NCBI GenBank assembly: GCA_033032865.1
Contig: JAWHQI010000005.1
Location: forward strand, 7,588,001-7,652,000
Source of the DNA: Dactylorhiza incarnata
Lineage: Eukaryota > Streptophyta > Magnoliopsida > Asparagales > Orchidaceae
Length of the DNA: 64,000 nucleotides
Reading direction: 5' to 3'
Below are positions 1-10,454 of the stretch, one piece after another. The translations under genes and the position numbers were made by a program. The notes under the pieces were generated by a model. It worked only from the letters and a program-made list of their open reading frames with translations. It ran no database searches and had not been told where the DNA came from. Positions within the stretch are counted from its first letter, which is position 1. The number at the start of each line of letters is the position of its first letter.

Positions 1-247
1 GAAGAGTAGATGTACCCAGTTTGATTGGGGAACTACTATAGATCCTTGTGTTTTCTGTGATTGTGTTTTTCTTTCTATACTGTGCTGTGATTTGTGTTAA
101 TTTTGCTTTTACACTCACTCTGTACATATATATATCACTATTTTAATTCCGCTATAAAATAAGTTAAAACTTTTTAATACTCTATTCACCCCCCCCCCCC
201 CCCCCCCCCCCTCTAGAGTAAATCTAAGTTCTAATACCTCACTTTCA
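1..247 (+). mobile_element. 3' end of a family-B Copia LTR
   Basis: This stretch matches the last part of the family-B LTRs at 26580-26833 and 36792-37032, including the phrase about an AGTAGATGTAC start, the long C run (about 190-211) and the CTCTAGAG that follows it. It ends in CA at 246-247. The sequence then changes to minus-strand family-B coding sequence, so a plus-oriented element whose body lies left of the window inserted into element A. The left TSD is outside the window and cannot be checked. Confidence 0.85.
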
Positions 248-1558
248 AAGCTCTTCACATAGAGCTGGTTCCTGCAAAATATCTTTAGTAGAGGTGGTAT
301 TCCTCTCCTAATTTAACATGTTAGTTTCATCAAAAGACACATGCATGGACTCTTCTATCTTAAGAGTTGATTTGTTATAAACTTTATATGCTTTACTAGA
401 AAGAGAGTATCCAAAGATATGCCTTCAGCAGCCTTTGCTTCAAATTTCCTTAGATATTTCTTATCATTGTTATGCACATAGTATTTACAACCAAAAATCT
501 TAAAATAGTTAACCTTAGGCTTTTTATTCTTAAGTAATTCATAGGGTGTTTTACCCTTAAGTTTATGTATCAAACTCCTGTTCAACACATAATTTATTGT
601 GTTCACTGCCTCTGCCCAAAAAGAGAGTGGCAAGTGAGCAGCAGCAAGTAATGTAGTTGCATTCAATTAATATTCTATTTTTCCTTTCAGCTACCCCATT
701 TTGTTGAGGAGTTCTAGGAGCAGAGAAACATTGCCTGATCCCTTCTTTTCCATATAATTCTCTCATCAGAAGAGATTCAAACTCAGTTCCATGATCACTT
801 CTGATCAATGCAACTAGAGTAAAGTACTCAATCTTGATGGACCTGAGAAAGTCTGTCAAAAAACTGAAGGTGTCAGACTTGTTCCTAAGAAAGAACACCC
901 AAGTGAATCTAGAGAAGTCATCTACAATAACTAAAGTGTAATGCTTTCCTCCTAGACTCTGTATTGCAGTGGGTCCAAAGAGATCCAAATGCAGTAAGTA
1001 CAGAATCCTAGGTGAATCACTCTTGAATAAAGATTTAAAACTACTCTTGGTCTGTTTTCCTAGTTGACAAGCCCTACAGAGTCCTTCTTTTTTGTATGAA
1101 CCAGAAGGCGGTCCTCTTACTAGGTTGTCCTTGGAGAGCTTAGAGATAGTTCTAAGGTTAATATGTCCATGCCTTTTATGCCATAATTCATTTGTTTTAC
1201 TTATTGAATTAAATAAACAAATGTCTGAATTGGCAGAGTCATTAATGTTTTTATTATTGGTAATAAGACATAAGGAATGATTAAAAGTTACCTGATAGCC
1301 TTCATCACATAGCTGGCTTATGTTGATGAGGTTATGCTTGAGACCCTTGACATATGCTACCTCTTTGAAGGTAACTGCTCCAACTTTGATTTTTCCATAT
1401 CTTTTGGTTTGTCCACATTTGGAGTCTCCAAAAATCACTTTGGGTCCAAGCTTTGCCTTGTAATTGCTTAGGTTGGCCTGGTTTCCTGTCATGTGCTTAG
1501 AGCACCCACTATCAAAATACCATTGTTCCTTTATGTTTGGATAGCCTTGTACCTGCAC
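248..1558 (-). pseudogene. pol: Copia pol fragment: protease and integrase (element A)
   Basis: Reading on the minus strand from 1558, the protein opens with a retropepsin site (FDSGCSKHMTG), then a GAG-pre-integrase zinc region (H..H...C..C around HKRHGH and CRACQLGKQ), then the integrase core with [20 protein letters not shown] and the [11 protein letters not shown] block. Around 660-665 a two-base deletion relative to element B shifts the frame; the integrase C-terminal part continues in another frame to about 355 (WAEAVNT, KTPYELL, FKIFGCK). The DDE residues are visible, but the gene is broken and truncated on the left by the LTR insertion. Products would cut the polyprotein and insert cDNA into chromosomes. 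Confidence 0.85.
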
Positions 1559-1571
1559 AACAGAAAATAAA

Positions 1572-3304
1572 CTAGTTGTTCTTGACCCAGACTACCTTGG
1601 GTCCTTTTGTCTTGCCACAAAAATCTGAAATGTAAGAAATCTCAGGTTGATCCTTATAGTCTTGTGGATGATATCTCCTTGGAGGAATAATCCACTCAGT
1701 AAAGGGATTCTTAGTATGTTGAGAATGAGAATTCTTCAGATATGCAGTATATTTTTCGTTCGACGAACTTGGCTGAGTTCGTCGATCGTCATTCGATGAA
1801 TTGAAGTAATTTCGTTGAGCACCGTTCGAATAATAGTTGTACTAAAAATCTGTCTTCAGCGTTCGTCGATCTCCATTCGACGAATTCATGTGATTTTGTC
1901 GAGCGCCATTCGACGAATTCTTTTGAATTCTTTTGTTCTTAACATCCTTGCTTGAAATATTCTTACCTACTTCTATTGCCTCTTTGCTTTTGGCAGAGAT
2001 GAATTTTACTGGTGTAGATAAAATATTTTTCTTAAGAAAATGTGGCTGACTTGATGATGCACCCAAGCCCAGTTTGCCATTGAGTCTGATATTCACGGTG
2101 CTTGTGATGTCCATCAGTTTGATGCTTCTCCTATTGAGGGATTCTTCAAACTTTTTAGCCTCAGATAATTTGTTCTCAATGAGAACAATATATTCTTTGG
2201 AGGCAGCCAGTTCTTTCTTAAGATTGACATTATCTTCAGTCAGTTGATTCATTTCAACCAACTTACTTCTGAGAGAGATTATCTCCTTCTCAGATCTAAT
2301 TAAATCTAAACAAAAAGTTTTAAATTCATTTATAAAATCATTTGAATTAAAATCAAAGGTAGAGATTACCTGATCACTGTCATTGTCAGATTCTGATTCA
2401 TCTGAATTATTTCCTGAGGCATTGATAGCCATCATGCAGAAATTTCTTTCATCTTCATCATCACTAGAGCTGGATGATGATGCATGTTTTGAATCATTAC
2501 ATGAGTCATAAATAGCCATCAAGCATTGATCCTTTTCATTTGTATCATTTTCATCTTCAAAGGAGCTGGATGATGACTCTAACTCAGTATCACTCCATGA
2601 TTCAGCTACAAAGCCTCTTCCCTTGTGTTTGTGTTTGCGGGAGGATGGCTTGTCGGAGTGCCTCTTTTCTTCTTTGTCTTTTCTCTTGTCCTTCTTTTGA
2701 TTTTCTGGACAGTCAGGTAGAATGTGTCCAGGCTTCCTGCAGCCAAAACAAATAATTTCTTTAGAGTTTGTTTTGTCATACCTTGGTTTTTCTCTGGATC
2801 TGGAATCCTTCTTTTTGAAGTCCTTTTTAGCCATTTTGTAGAATCTTTTGGCTAGTAGGCTCATAAACTCCATTTCTCCTAGAGCTTTATCTTCCTCTTC
2901 TGTTGCTTGAAAGGCAATGCCTCTTTCCTTTTTGGAGGTTGGTGAGGAGGTAGATTGTTCGGCTTCTCTAGTCTTGATAAGCTGCTCATCGGATTTTAAT
3001 TTGCTTAACAAGGTCTCGGTAGAGATCTCATTTAGGCTTCTGGCTTCCTTGATTGGCCAGATCCTTGAGTCCCATGTGCTAGGGAAGCACATTAGGATCT
3101 TATCATTCACTTCAGTGATTGTGATCACTTTTTCCAAAGACTTCAGATCATTGATGATGAGACTGAGTCCGTTGTACATATCTGCAACTGTTTCAGTCTC
3201 TCCCTTTTTGAAGTGCTCATATTGGGAGATGAGATGAGATGAGATCTTCTGTCCTTTCTCTCATCTGCAGATCCTTCAACCATGTTGTTGAGGGAATTCC
3301 AGAT
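1572..3304 (-). pseudogene. gag: Copia gag, 5'-truncated (element A)
   Basis: Capsid protein of element A. The reading frame at 3179-1842 has a CCHC zinc knuckle (CFGCRKPGHILPDC), a lysine-rich stretch, acidic serine-rich segments, and a coiled-coil-like region (EKEIISLRSKLVEMNQL). An in-frame TAG at 1842-1844 interrupts the C-terminal part, where element B has CAG-type codons; the frame then runs to a stop at 1572-1574, right before a pyrimidine-rich CAG that begins pol. The N-terminus is missing because element D inserted at 3304. The C-terminal part encodes repeated NSSNG-RR-type residues from the family word (see 1757-1925). Confidence 0.8.
1757..1925 (-). repeat. Family-B word cluster inside gag
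   Basis: Several copies of the family-B word, TTCGTCGA followed about 7 bases later by TCGACGAA or near variants, lie within the 3' part of gag of element A. The same cluster is at 28635-28790 in element B. The word also fills the family-B LTR and the region upstream of the family-B 3' ORF. Confidence 0.75.
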
Positions 3305-4095
3305 TGTTGGATCGTATGACGCCCTTAGAGGGGGGGGGGGTGAATAATGGTGTGTCTAAAAATTAATTTTTACTTAGTAATTTTTTTTTTAAAGAGATTT
3401 TACTTTACTAAAAAATTACTTATAAATACTTTCAAACCAATGCAACTTTAGTATTAAACCAAAACACAAATTTCTAAGATAAAGATTATGCCACCAAATA
3501 TGTAATTAAAGAAAAAGACATAATTATATTAATCATGAAATTTGAGTACAATAAAAATGATCTTAACAATGCTTAAGATCAAGGCACAATTATGTTAATA
3601 AAAAATTCTACAATTTTGGTTTACCAATCCTTCTCCCAAGGATCGGAAGGCTATCGCTTGTCTTTCCAAAGACCAAGCCCAAGCATATCCTCTAGATGTT
3701 CCCAAGATCTAGACGTAGCACACAAGGCCACGATTTCCCGCCAAGCCACGCAAGGACTTGGACGCTCCGCACAAGGAAGCGATTTTCCCCTAAGACGCAC
3801 AAGGACTTAGACGCCACACGCAAGACGATGATTTCTCTACCAATACAAAATGAAAAGTATGTGAATGAAAATACAATATGAAAAGAACAACTCCCTAGAA
3901 GATCAGATCTCTGAACGGATTGTTGAAGCCTCGAGATGATCGATGATGTAGAAGCGCGCCCGATCTCGTCTTCAATCTTCAATCCTTCTTTGCACAAATG
4001 GGAGTTGAAGAGGTTCTGGAGCTCTCTGGTTCGTATGCACTCAGGAAGGGACTTGGAATTCTCAAAGCTTTTTATGCACGAACACAAGGAGGCAA

Positions 4096-4102
4096 CTTAT
4101 AG
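4096..4102 (-). promoter_or_regulatory. TATA box of the D LTR
   Basis: On the minus strand this reads CTATAAG and lies 8 bases downstream of the nearest word-1 palindrome (4111-4126). It is the likely core promoter for the genomic RNA of element D; the predicted start would lie about 30 bases further toward lower coordinates. Confidence 0.65.
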
Positions 4103-4110
4103 AAAATCTC

Positions 4111-4427
4111 TGTCGCCTGGGCGACAGTGACTGTCGGAATTTTCCGACAGCGTTAAACTGCCGCTGGAGTGGCGTCGTGCGGGCAGTTGCTGTAACCGTT
4201 GAGCTGTCGCCTGGGCGACATCGATGTCGGATTTCCGACAGTGCAAAACTGCCGATCGTGGGTGGTGTCGTGGGCAGTTGTTGTAACCTCCGAGCTGTCG
4301 CCTGGGCGACATCGTTGTCGGAATTCCGACAGCTCAAAACTGACTTTCGTCGAGCTGCCGTGGAGGGAAGTAGTTGTAACTTCTCTGCTGTCGCCTGGGC
4401 GACAGCGGCTGTCAGAATTTTCCGACA
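4111..4427 (-). repeat. Four-unit two-palindrome array in the D LTR
   Basis: Four tandem units of about 91-94 bp. Each has word 1, TGTCGCCTGGGCGACA (4111-4126, 4205-4220, 4296-4311, 4389-4404), and word 2, TGTCGG..CCGACA (4132-4149, 4225-4240, 4316-4331, 4410-4427). Word 1 has perfect 7-base arms. Word 2 has arms of about 8 bases and varies slightly at its centre. The spacer between pairs repeats an AAACTGCCG...GGGCAGTTG theme. The array lies upstream of the TATA box on the element's strand. The same pair occurs at 5927, 6503 and 7738. Confidence 0.9.
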
Positions 4428-4576
4428 GTGCAATTTTCCCACATTCAAATTTAGCTCCAGCAGAAATGTGAACATCTCATACCTGTTACCTGCACACCAT
4501 TAATAAAAATAGAATCAAATACAAACGGGACTTTGTTATTATCAAACCGGAGGAGTGCGAAACGCATGCTCCAACA

Positions 4577-4785
4577 ATCTCCCCCTTTTGATAATAACAA
4601 ATCCGTATAAAAAGAAATCATGTCTTATTTAGATTGTTGATTTTAACATTTGGTGTGTGCACAAAAATAACATGATATATTTCTCTTAAAATAAATAATC
4701 TCCCTTTAGGTGAAAGCTCCCCCTAAATGAATGCTCCCCCTAAATATATGCTCCCCCTAAATATATGCTCCCCCTAAATATATGA
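4577..4785 (-). promoter_or_regulatory. Polypurine tract and tandem extra tracts
   Basis: Directly next to the 3' LTR the minus strand reads a purine run, AAAAGGGGGAGAT (about 4579-4592), the expected primer for plus-strand DNA synthesis. Further out, four copies of AGGGGGAGC spaced 17 bases apart lie at about 4716-4775. Multiple polypurine tracts upstream of the 3' LTR are a known Sirevirus trait. Confidence 0.75.
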
Positions 4786-5926
4786 TGTATTGTGTAGGTG
4801 GAATATTTAGGTGTAATAGATTTGTGATTTTTCTTTTTATACTTTAAATTCTCCCCATTTTGGTATTAGCAAAAGTTAATATTAGATAAAAGTGTAGTTC
4901 TTAAGGGAAAGGATATAGAATATAGAAATGAAGAGTAAGCGGAAGCATTTTTTTTTTTTTTGGAAATGATTGAAGTCCATGAAATAATAGGAATATGCCA
5001 TAGTATGAATAAACCCATGAAGTGACGGTATAGCCATATGAAGTAATGAAAGAAAATAACTTAAACATGAGTAAGGTCATTTGAAAGTATCATAGAAAGA
5101 CACAATAGTGTATAGAATTATGGAATATTTTCGGTCCAATTCTCATGAGATGAATGTTTATATAACATAATGATGTGTACATGTGATACTTAGATCAAAC
5201 ATATGAAGTTATTTAATTTACATGATCATTGAAATGTAGAACATAATAAAAGCATTTAAAGTCAACTTTGACTTTGAAGATATAGCACAAGAGGAATAGA
5301 AAACCATTTTTCTTTTGCACAAGACACTTTACAATTCTTTCCAAGGTGCTTAACCTCACAATGCTCATTAAGACTTATCAGGAGGGTAAGTAGTGCTTGG
5401 TGGAGTATCCTTGTCTTTATTATAAATTTATTTTTTTGATCACAGATGTTGTGATATCTTAAATTTGATATATTGATTTTTTTTTGTAATTGACCAAGGA
5501 TCTCCGAATTCACTTGAATCGCAAAAGATGGTGTATATTTTGTTGTGCTAACAAATCAAGGTTGAAAGTTGTATTTAAGAAGTGCTATTTTATTATGTTA
5601 AAGCAAATATGATCCATGTATATATTAAATAAAAAGACATACGTATTGATCAAAAGAAGTGAACGTGATAGTTCATTATGATAGATAAACAATTTCTCAT
5701 ACTTAGAGGCATGCGAAAACAATTTCCAATGGTCTAAACAACTAAGTAGGAGTGTCAATACGATGATAACTTAGAAATGAAATCATATAATCATGTAAGA
5801 GTCATTTTTTTAAAATAAAAAACACATGGTTTGTCATCAAGTCATGAGGTGAAGCATTAATAATGACATATAACTATTGTAAATCATCAAAGGGACCAAA
5901 AATTGAAGAAATATCAATTCGGGAGC
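4786..5926 (-). other. AT-rich 3' region of element D, no gene seen
   Basis: AT-rich sequence between the polypurine tracts and the antisense promoter. One more tract, CTCCCCATTTTGG with TATTAGCAAAAG, lies near 4852-4875 and resembles the sequence at 25023-25047 in element G. I recognise no coding region. Confidence 0.6.
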
Positions 5927-5982
5927 TGTCGGAAATTTCCGACAGTCACTGTCGCCTGGGCGACAGTCAAAAATATAAATAG
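5927..5982 (+). promoter_or_regulatory. Antisense-gene promoter: two palindromes and TATA box
   Basis: Word 2 (5927-5944), spacer TCAC, word 1 (5950-5965), 8 bases, then TATAAATAG (5974-5982). Read on the minus strand, the LTR promoter of the same element has word 2, the same 5-base spacing, word 1, 8 bases, then CTATAAG. The promoter faces right, opposite to the element's own transcription, toward the gene at 6595. Confidence 0.75.
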
Positions 5983-6009
5983 GGCTTTGGACCGAGTCAA
6001 ACCCTATTG

Positions 6010-6593
6010 TGCTTCATTTTTCTGGACTGTAGAGCGAGAGAAGGCTGTCGGAAGTCGGCGACAACTCTAGATCTAAGGTATGGATTTTTTATTTTTATGT
6101 TTTTAACTCAAAATTTTTTAGGGATTTGTGATTTTGATAGTAGAGAAGAAGGAAAATGTAGTTTTCATTTTGACTTTTGATGAATGGTGTAGGTTTTTGA
6201 ATTTTTTTTTTAAAAGTGTAGATCTAGTTTAAAAACAAGTGGATCTTGTTGGATCTTTGTTAAAAATGTTATGATTTTGTGATTCTTGTGGTTTAAGGTT
6301 TGCTTTTGTTCATAGACTAATTTTAAAAATGGAAGTTTTGTCTTTTGAATGAAGGTTGAAGATGATGAATAGTAAGGATATGGAGAAGATTTTGATTTGA
6401 AAAACATATATTTTTTTTTAAACTTGATGTTGAAACAACCTTGATTTTGAGTAGATCTGGAAGTGAATGTAAAAAAATTTCGAGAGAAGTTCACTGGAGA
6501 GCTGTCGGAAATTTCCGACAGTCACTGTTGCCTGGGCGACAGTGTTCTAGTGCACAGCACATGTTTAATCAAAATTTTTTATGTTATTTGCAG
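6010..6593 (+). other. Predicted 5' leader exon and intron of the antisense gene
   Basis: From about 30 bases past the TATA box, a leader runs to a good donor, AAG|GTATGG, with the exon ending at 6077. The acceptor TTATTTGCAG ends at 6593, two bases or so before the ATG at 6595. The intron (6078-6593, 516 bp) is T-rich, as usual in plants, and contains another copy of the two-word module at 6503-6541 (word 1 with one change). The splice is inferred from signals only. Confidence 0.5.
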
Positions 6594-6594
6594 A

Positions 6595-7710
6595 ATGGCT
6601 TCCAGTTCCAAAGCTCGAAGGAGTACTTCGGAAGATGCACATAGTTCATATCAAGTTTTTCCTGGGGTGGAGAAAGCTATTGTTGGAGTTGCGAAGTATG
6701 TGGAATTTGATTCGCCGAAGCACGATCATATCTATGATCGGCTTGCGAATGCAGGTATTCTCTCAATAATCACCCCAGAGTCGTTCTCTTCCTTTTTGAT
6801 TCGCGAGTTCTATAATCATTTGGAAGATCCAAATTGCACTGATTTGGATGGAGGAGTAAGATCAAGAATTCAGGGTCAACATGTGGAAATAACACATGTT
6901 GATCTAAGAGAGGAATTCTGATTAGTGATTAGTGAAAATGTGCCGGATATAGTGGAGAGTTATAGAAAAGATAGAGATTGGACCCTTGTAAACATGAGTT
7001 TACATGGGAATCAAAGGAAGACTCTAACCACTGAAGTTACGTCACTCAATCCGGATGCTTTCTTAGTTCAAGATATCTTAAGGAATTCAGTCATGTTGAA
7101 GAGTGGAGATACAAGAAGTATTACGGCTCAGTTGACCCTCATTACATACTACATTATGGAGGATGAGCTTTTTGATGTGGCGGACTTCATACTCTCCCAG
7201 ATTAGGTATGCGTATAGATTAAAGCATCTAAGATGGGTGAAGGTTCATACGCTGCCAATGGGGGCGATAATTCAGCGTGTACTCTATAAGAAGTACGGAT
7301 GGATAGCGCAAAGTTCTTATTTGGATGATTGTTATCCGGAGATATATTATACGGGTTCGATGAAAGTGAAGAAGACGCAGAAAAAGGCTCATCCGGGAAT
7401 TGAGATTCGAGAGCCGCCATTGCCTAGGGCAGGATCACTACGAGAGTCCATTGATGATTTACGTGATTCATTAGAGGATCACAAGAAGGAAGTGAAGAAG
7501 GACCGTAGTCGAATGCAGAAGTTTATGAAGTTTCTCGTCAAAGGTCTGAAGTTGAAGCCAACGCCGGAGGAAGAGGCCGAATGGCAAGTTCCGGACGAAG
7601 AACCGCCACGCCAATCGGTGAGGCGAACTCGCCGTGGTAAAGCCGTGAGACGAGGACCTCCAGAAGATTGTCCAGAGAGCAGCGGGGCTGGTTATGAAGA
7701 TTCAAAGTAG
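6595..7710 (+). pseudogene. Antisense extra ORF of element D (plant transposon-protein-like)
   Basis: A 371-codon frame opposite to pol, starting at ATG 6595 (MASSSKARR) just after an acceptor-like TTGCAG and ending at 7710. An in-frame TGA at 6919-6921 splits it; the context suggests a former CGA. The N-terminal half has the pattern LIREFYNHL, then a short strand-rich segment (RIQGQHVEITHVDL). The middle has a helical block (LITYYIMEDELFDVADFILSQI), and the C-terminus is charged, with RRTRRGK. The order resembles the putative plant transposon protein / Athila ORF-1 type proteins in the other elements here. It lies tail to tail with pol (end at 8003). I do not know its function; an RNA- or DNA-binding role is only a guess from the basic tail. 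Confidence 0.65.
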
Positions 7711-7737
7711 TTTCATCAGGTTGCTGCTGCTGGGAGA

Positions 7738-7776
7738 TGTCGGAAATTTCCGACATCCACTGTCGCCTGGGCGACA
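7738..7776 (+). repeat. Two-word module after the antisense gene
   Basis: Word 2 (7738-7755) and word 1 (7761-7776) in the same order as in the promoter module, 27 bases after the stop of the antisense gene and between two convergent genes. No TATA-like box follows. It could mark the 3' end of the gene cassette or simply be a duplicate. Confidence 0.7.
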
Positions 7777-8002
7777 ATGAACTTCTTCAGATCTATTGCT
7801 GTTTAATGAACTTGATCCTTATGTTGTTTTCTACTGTTTTTATTTGAACAATATTGATGTAATATTAATGATGTTTGAATTGTTTTTAAGTCTTTTGAAA
7901 TTATATTGTTTGATTTTTAAAATTTAGGCTTTTGCTTTTTAAATTGTTTAGGTATTGTGATAAATTTTTATTTTTATTTTATTGGCTTTAAATAGTGATA
8001 TA
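7777..8002. other. Spacer between convergent genes of element D
   Basis: T-rich, gene-free sequence between the end of the antisense gene and the end of pol. It may hold polyadenylation signals for the plus-strand transcript (for example around TTGATGTAATATTAATG at 7853), but none can be assigned firmly. Confidence 0.4.
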
Positions 8003-10454
8003 TCATTGTGAAATGTCTAGAATTCCCAATTCTAGCCTAAGCATAGAAAAACGGGAATCCGGTAACGGCTTAGTGAATATATCCGCTAGTTGATTTTCCG
8101 TGCCTATAAAGTTGATTTTTATATTACCCTTCTTAATATGATCCCTTATAAAATGATGTCGGACATCTATATGCTTAGATCTAGAATGTAATACGGGATT
8201 GTTAGTTAAGTCTATAGCACTTTTATTGTCACACTTTAATTCTACACTACTTTGTTTCATGCCAAAATCTTCTAATGTTTGTGACATCCAAAGAGCTTGG
8301 GCACAACAAATACCTAGTGCAATATATTCGGCCTCGGTAGTAGAGAGGGCAACAGAATTCTGTTTCCTACTCAACCATGAAATAAGTGAAGGGCCGATAA
8401 AGTGACAAGTGACACTAGTGCTTTTCCTATCTAAAGAACATCCCGCATAATCGGAATCCGAAAAACCATGTAAAATAAAAGAATCATTATGAGGATACCA
8501 TAAACCTAATTTTGATGTTCCTATGAGATATCTAAAGATACGTTTCACCGCTTTTAAATGTGACTCTTTAGGATTAGCTTGAAATCTAGCACATAAACAA
8601 ACGGCAAACATAATATCAGGTCTAGATGCGGTTAAATACAATAAAGACCCTATCATACTTCTATAAAGGGTTTGTTCAATTGAAACACCACTTTCATCTT
8701 TTCCTAATTTTAGTGAAGTACTCATAGGAGTGTTTGCATGCTTAAGGTTTTCAAATCCAAATCTTTTTAACATATCATGAATATATTTGGTTTGACATAT
8801 AAAAATTCCATCATGTTTTTGTGTAATTTGAAAACCTAGAAAATATGAAAGTTCTCCAACCATACTCATTTCAAATTCATTTTTCATAATTTGAACTACT
8901 TCATTACACAACTCTTCATTAGTGGCTCCAAAAATAATATCATCAACATAAATTTGTAAAATAACTAAATCATGATCAATTTGCTTAATGAAGAGTGTAG
9001 AATCAGCACTTCCTATTTTATAATCGTGCTTTAACAAATATTGAGTTAATCGATCATACCAAGCACGAGGCGCTTGTTTTAATCCATAAAGCGCTTTATC
9101 TAATTTATAAACATAATTTGGATATTTCTCATTTATAAAGTCAGGGGGTTGTTCTACATAAACCTCTTCTTTTATATACCCATTTAAAAATGCGGTTTTG
9201 ACATCCATTTGATATAATTTAAATCTTTTAAAACAAGCAAATGCAAGAAATATCCTAACCGCTTCTAATCTTGCTACGGGTGCAAAAGTTTCATCAAAAT
9301 CTACCCCTTCAATTTGTGCATAACCTTTTGCAACTAATCTGGCTTTATTTCTAATAATTCTAGATTCATTATCCATTTTATTTTTAAAAATCCACTTAAC
9401 ACCAACTACAGGACGATTTTTGGGTCGTTCTACAAGATTCCAAACCTTATTACGTCAAATTGATTAAGTTCTTCATTCATAGCTAAAAACCAAAATTCAT
9501 CATTTAAAGCGGTGGAAACATCTTTTGGTTCTATTTCAGAGACAAAACAAAGGTTTGAAAATAAAACATGTAGCGATGAACGAGTACTAACCCCTTTTTG
9601 CGGATCTCCAATGATAAGCTCCTTTGGATGATCCTTTGAAAATCTCAATTCACTTGGAGGCACATATTCTTCTCTTTCTTCTTCTCTTTCTTCTTCTCTT
9701 TCTCCTTCTCTTTCTTCTCCTTTTTCTTCTTCATTTTCTCCAAGTTCTTCATCATCATTCTCCACCGAAGGAAGGGGATCATCTTCTTTTCCTGTTATTT
9801 TCTTTTCTACACATGAAGCAAACTCATCAAACCTAACATGAATGGATTCTTCAACTATTTTTGTTCTTTTATTAAAAATCCGATAAGCTTTACTAGTTGA
9901 AGAATAGCCAATAAAAATACCTTCATCACATTTTTCATCAAATTTTCCTAAGGAATCTTTAGAATTCAAAATAAAACATGTACAACCAAAAACTTTGAAA
10001 TAAGAAACATTTGGTTGTTTATTAAAAATTAATTCATAAGGAGTTAATTTTAAAATAGGGCGAAGCATTACTCTATTTATTACATAACATGCCGTGCTAA
10101 CCGCTTCAGCCCAAAAAGATTTTGGTAATTTGAATTCAGATAACATTGTACGGGCTAACTCTTGAAGAGTTCTATTTTTCCTCTCCACTACACCATCTTG
10201 TTGTGGTGTGCGTGGAGCGGAAAATTCATGTTTAATTCCTAACTCCGTACAAAAAGAAATAAACTTTTCATTTTCAAATTCTCCTCCATGATCCGATTGT
10301 ATGAGTTTAATTTTTAACTCAAATTCATTTTGAATACGCAAACATAATTTTGAAAATTCTGAAAATGCTTCGGATTTGGAGGTTAGAAATAAAGTCCAAC
10401 AAAAACGAGAATAATCATCAATCAAAACAAATGTGTATTTTCTACCTCCTAAGC
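8003..10454 (-). pseudogene. pol: Copia pol: partial integrase, RT, RNase H (element D)
   Basis: Minus-strand pol from the integrase core (VLIDDYSRF, SDHGGEFE, PQQDGVVERKN) through RT ([33 protein letters not shown]) to RNase H ([33 protein letters not shown]), ending at 8003. One frame change occurs near 9460, where EELNQF is followed by a one-base loss; otherwise RT and RNase H are open, with the YVDD catalytic motif intact. Between integrase and RT is an acidic, E/R-rich segment from a TTCTTCTC microsatellite (about 9668-9735). The N-terminal integrase, protease and gag are missing: the sequence switches to Athila-type at 10455. Confidence 0.9.

Larger units (their letters stand above)
248..3304 (-). 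mobile_element. Truncated Copia (Sirevirus-type) element A, family B
   Basis: Interior fragment of a family-B Copia element on the minus strand, covering most of gag, protease, and integrase up to its C-terminal part. It is closely similar to the plus-strand copy at 27240-30310. It is cut on the left by the LTR ending at 247 and on the right by the LTR of element D starting at 3305. RT, RNase H and both LTRs of A are not in the window. Confidence 0.85.
3305..4576 (-). repeat. 3' LTR of element D (1,272 bp)
   Basis: The plus-strand boundaries are TGTTGGATCG at 3305 and GCTCCAACA ending at 4576, so the LTR has TG...CA ends on the minus strand. Outside 4576 a polypurine tract follows at once. 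It carries the four-unit word array at 4111-4427, a TATA box at 4096-4102 and, near the minus-strand 3' end (3325-3350), a G-run block shared with other Copia LTRs here. Its partner LTR is not in the window. Confidence 0.85.
3305..10454 (-). mobile_element. Copia (Sirevirus-type) element D, 5'-truncated
   Basis: Minus-strand Copia element. On the plus axis it starts with its 3' LTR (3305-4576), then polypurine tracts, a long 3' region holding an antisense gene, and pol from RNase H back to the middle of integrase, where it ends abruptly at 10454 against Athila-type sequence. Left flank 3300-3304 (CAGAT) is one candidate TSD copy; the partner is lost with the 5' half. Sirevirus assignment rests on pol type, repeated polypurine tracts, and the GAGGGGG/GTGAATA block near the LTR end. 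Confidence 0.85.

Noticed and set aside
4111..4427. Regularly spaced palindromes as a CRISPR-like array
   Set aside because: Plant retrotransposon LTR context, repeated spacers that are themselves homologous, no cas genes.
7202..7420. Minus-strand frame inside the antisense gene of D
   Set aside because: Shadow of the 6595-7710 frame without any recognisable motif.
9668..9735. TTCTTCTC repeat as a regulatory site
   Set aside because: It is a microsatellite within pol giving an E/R-rich linker between integrase and RT; linkers there are normally variable.
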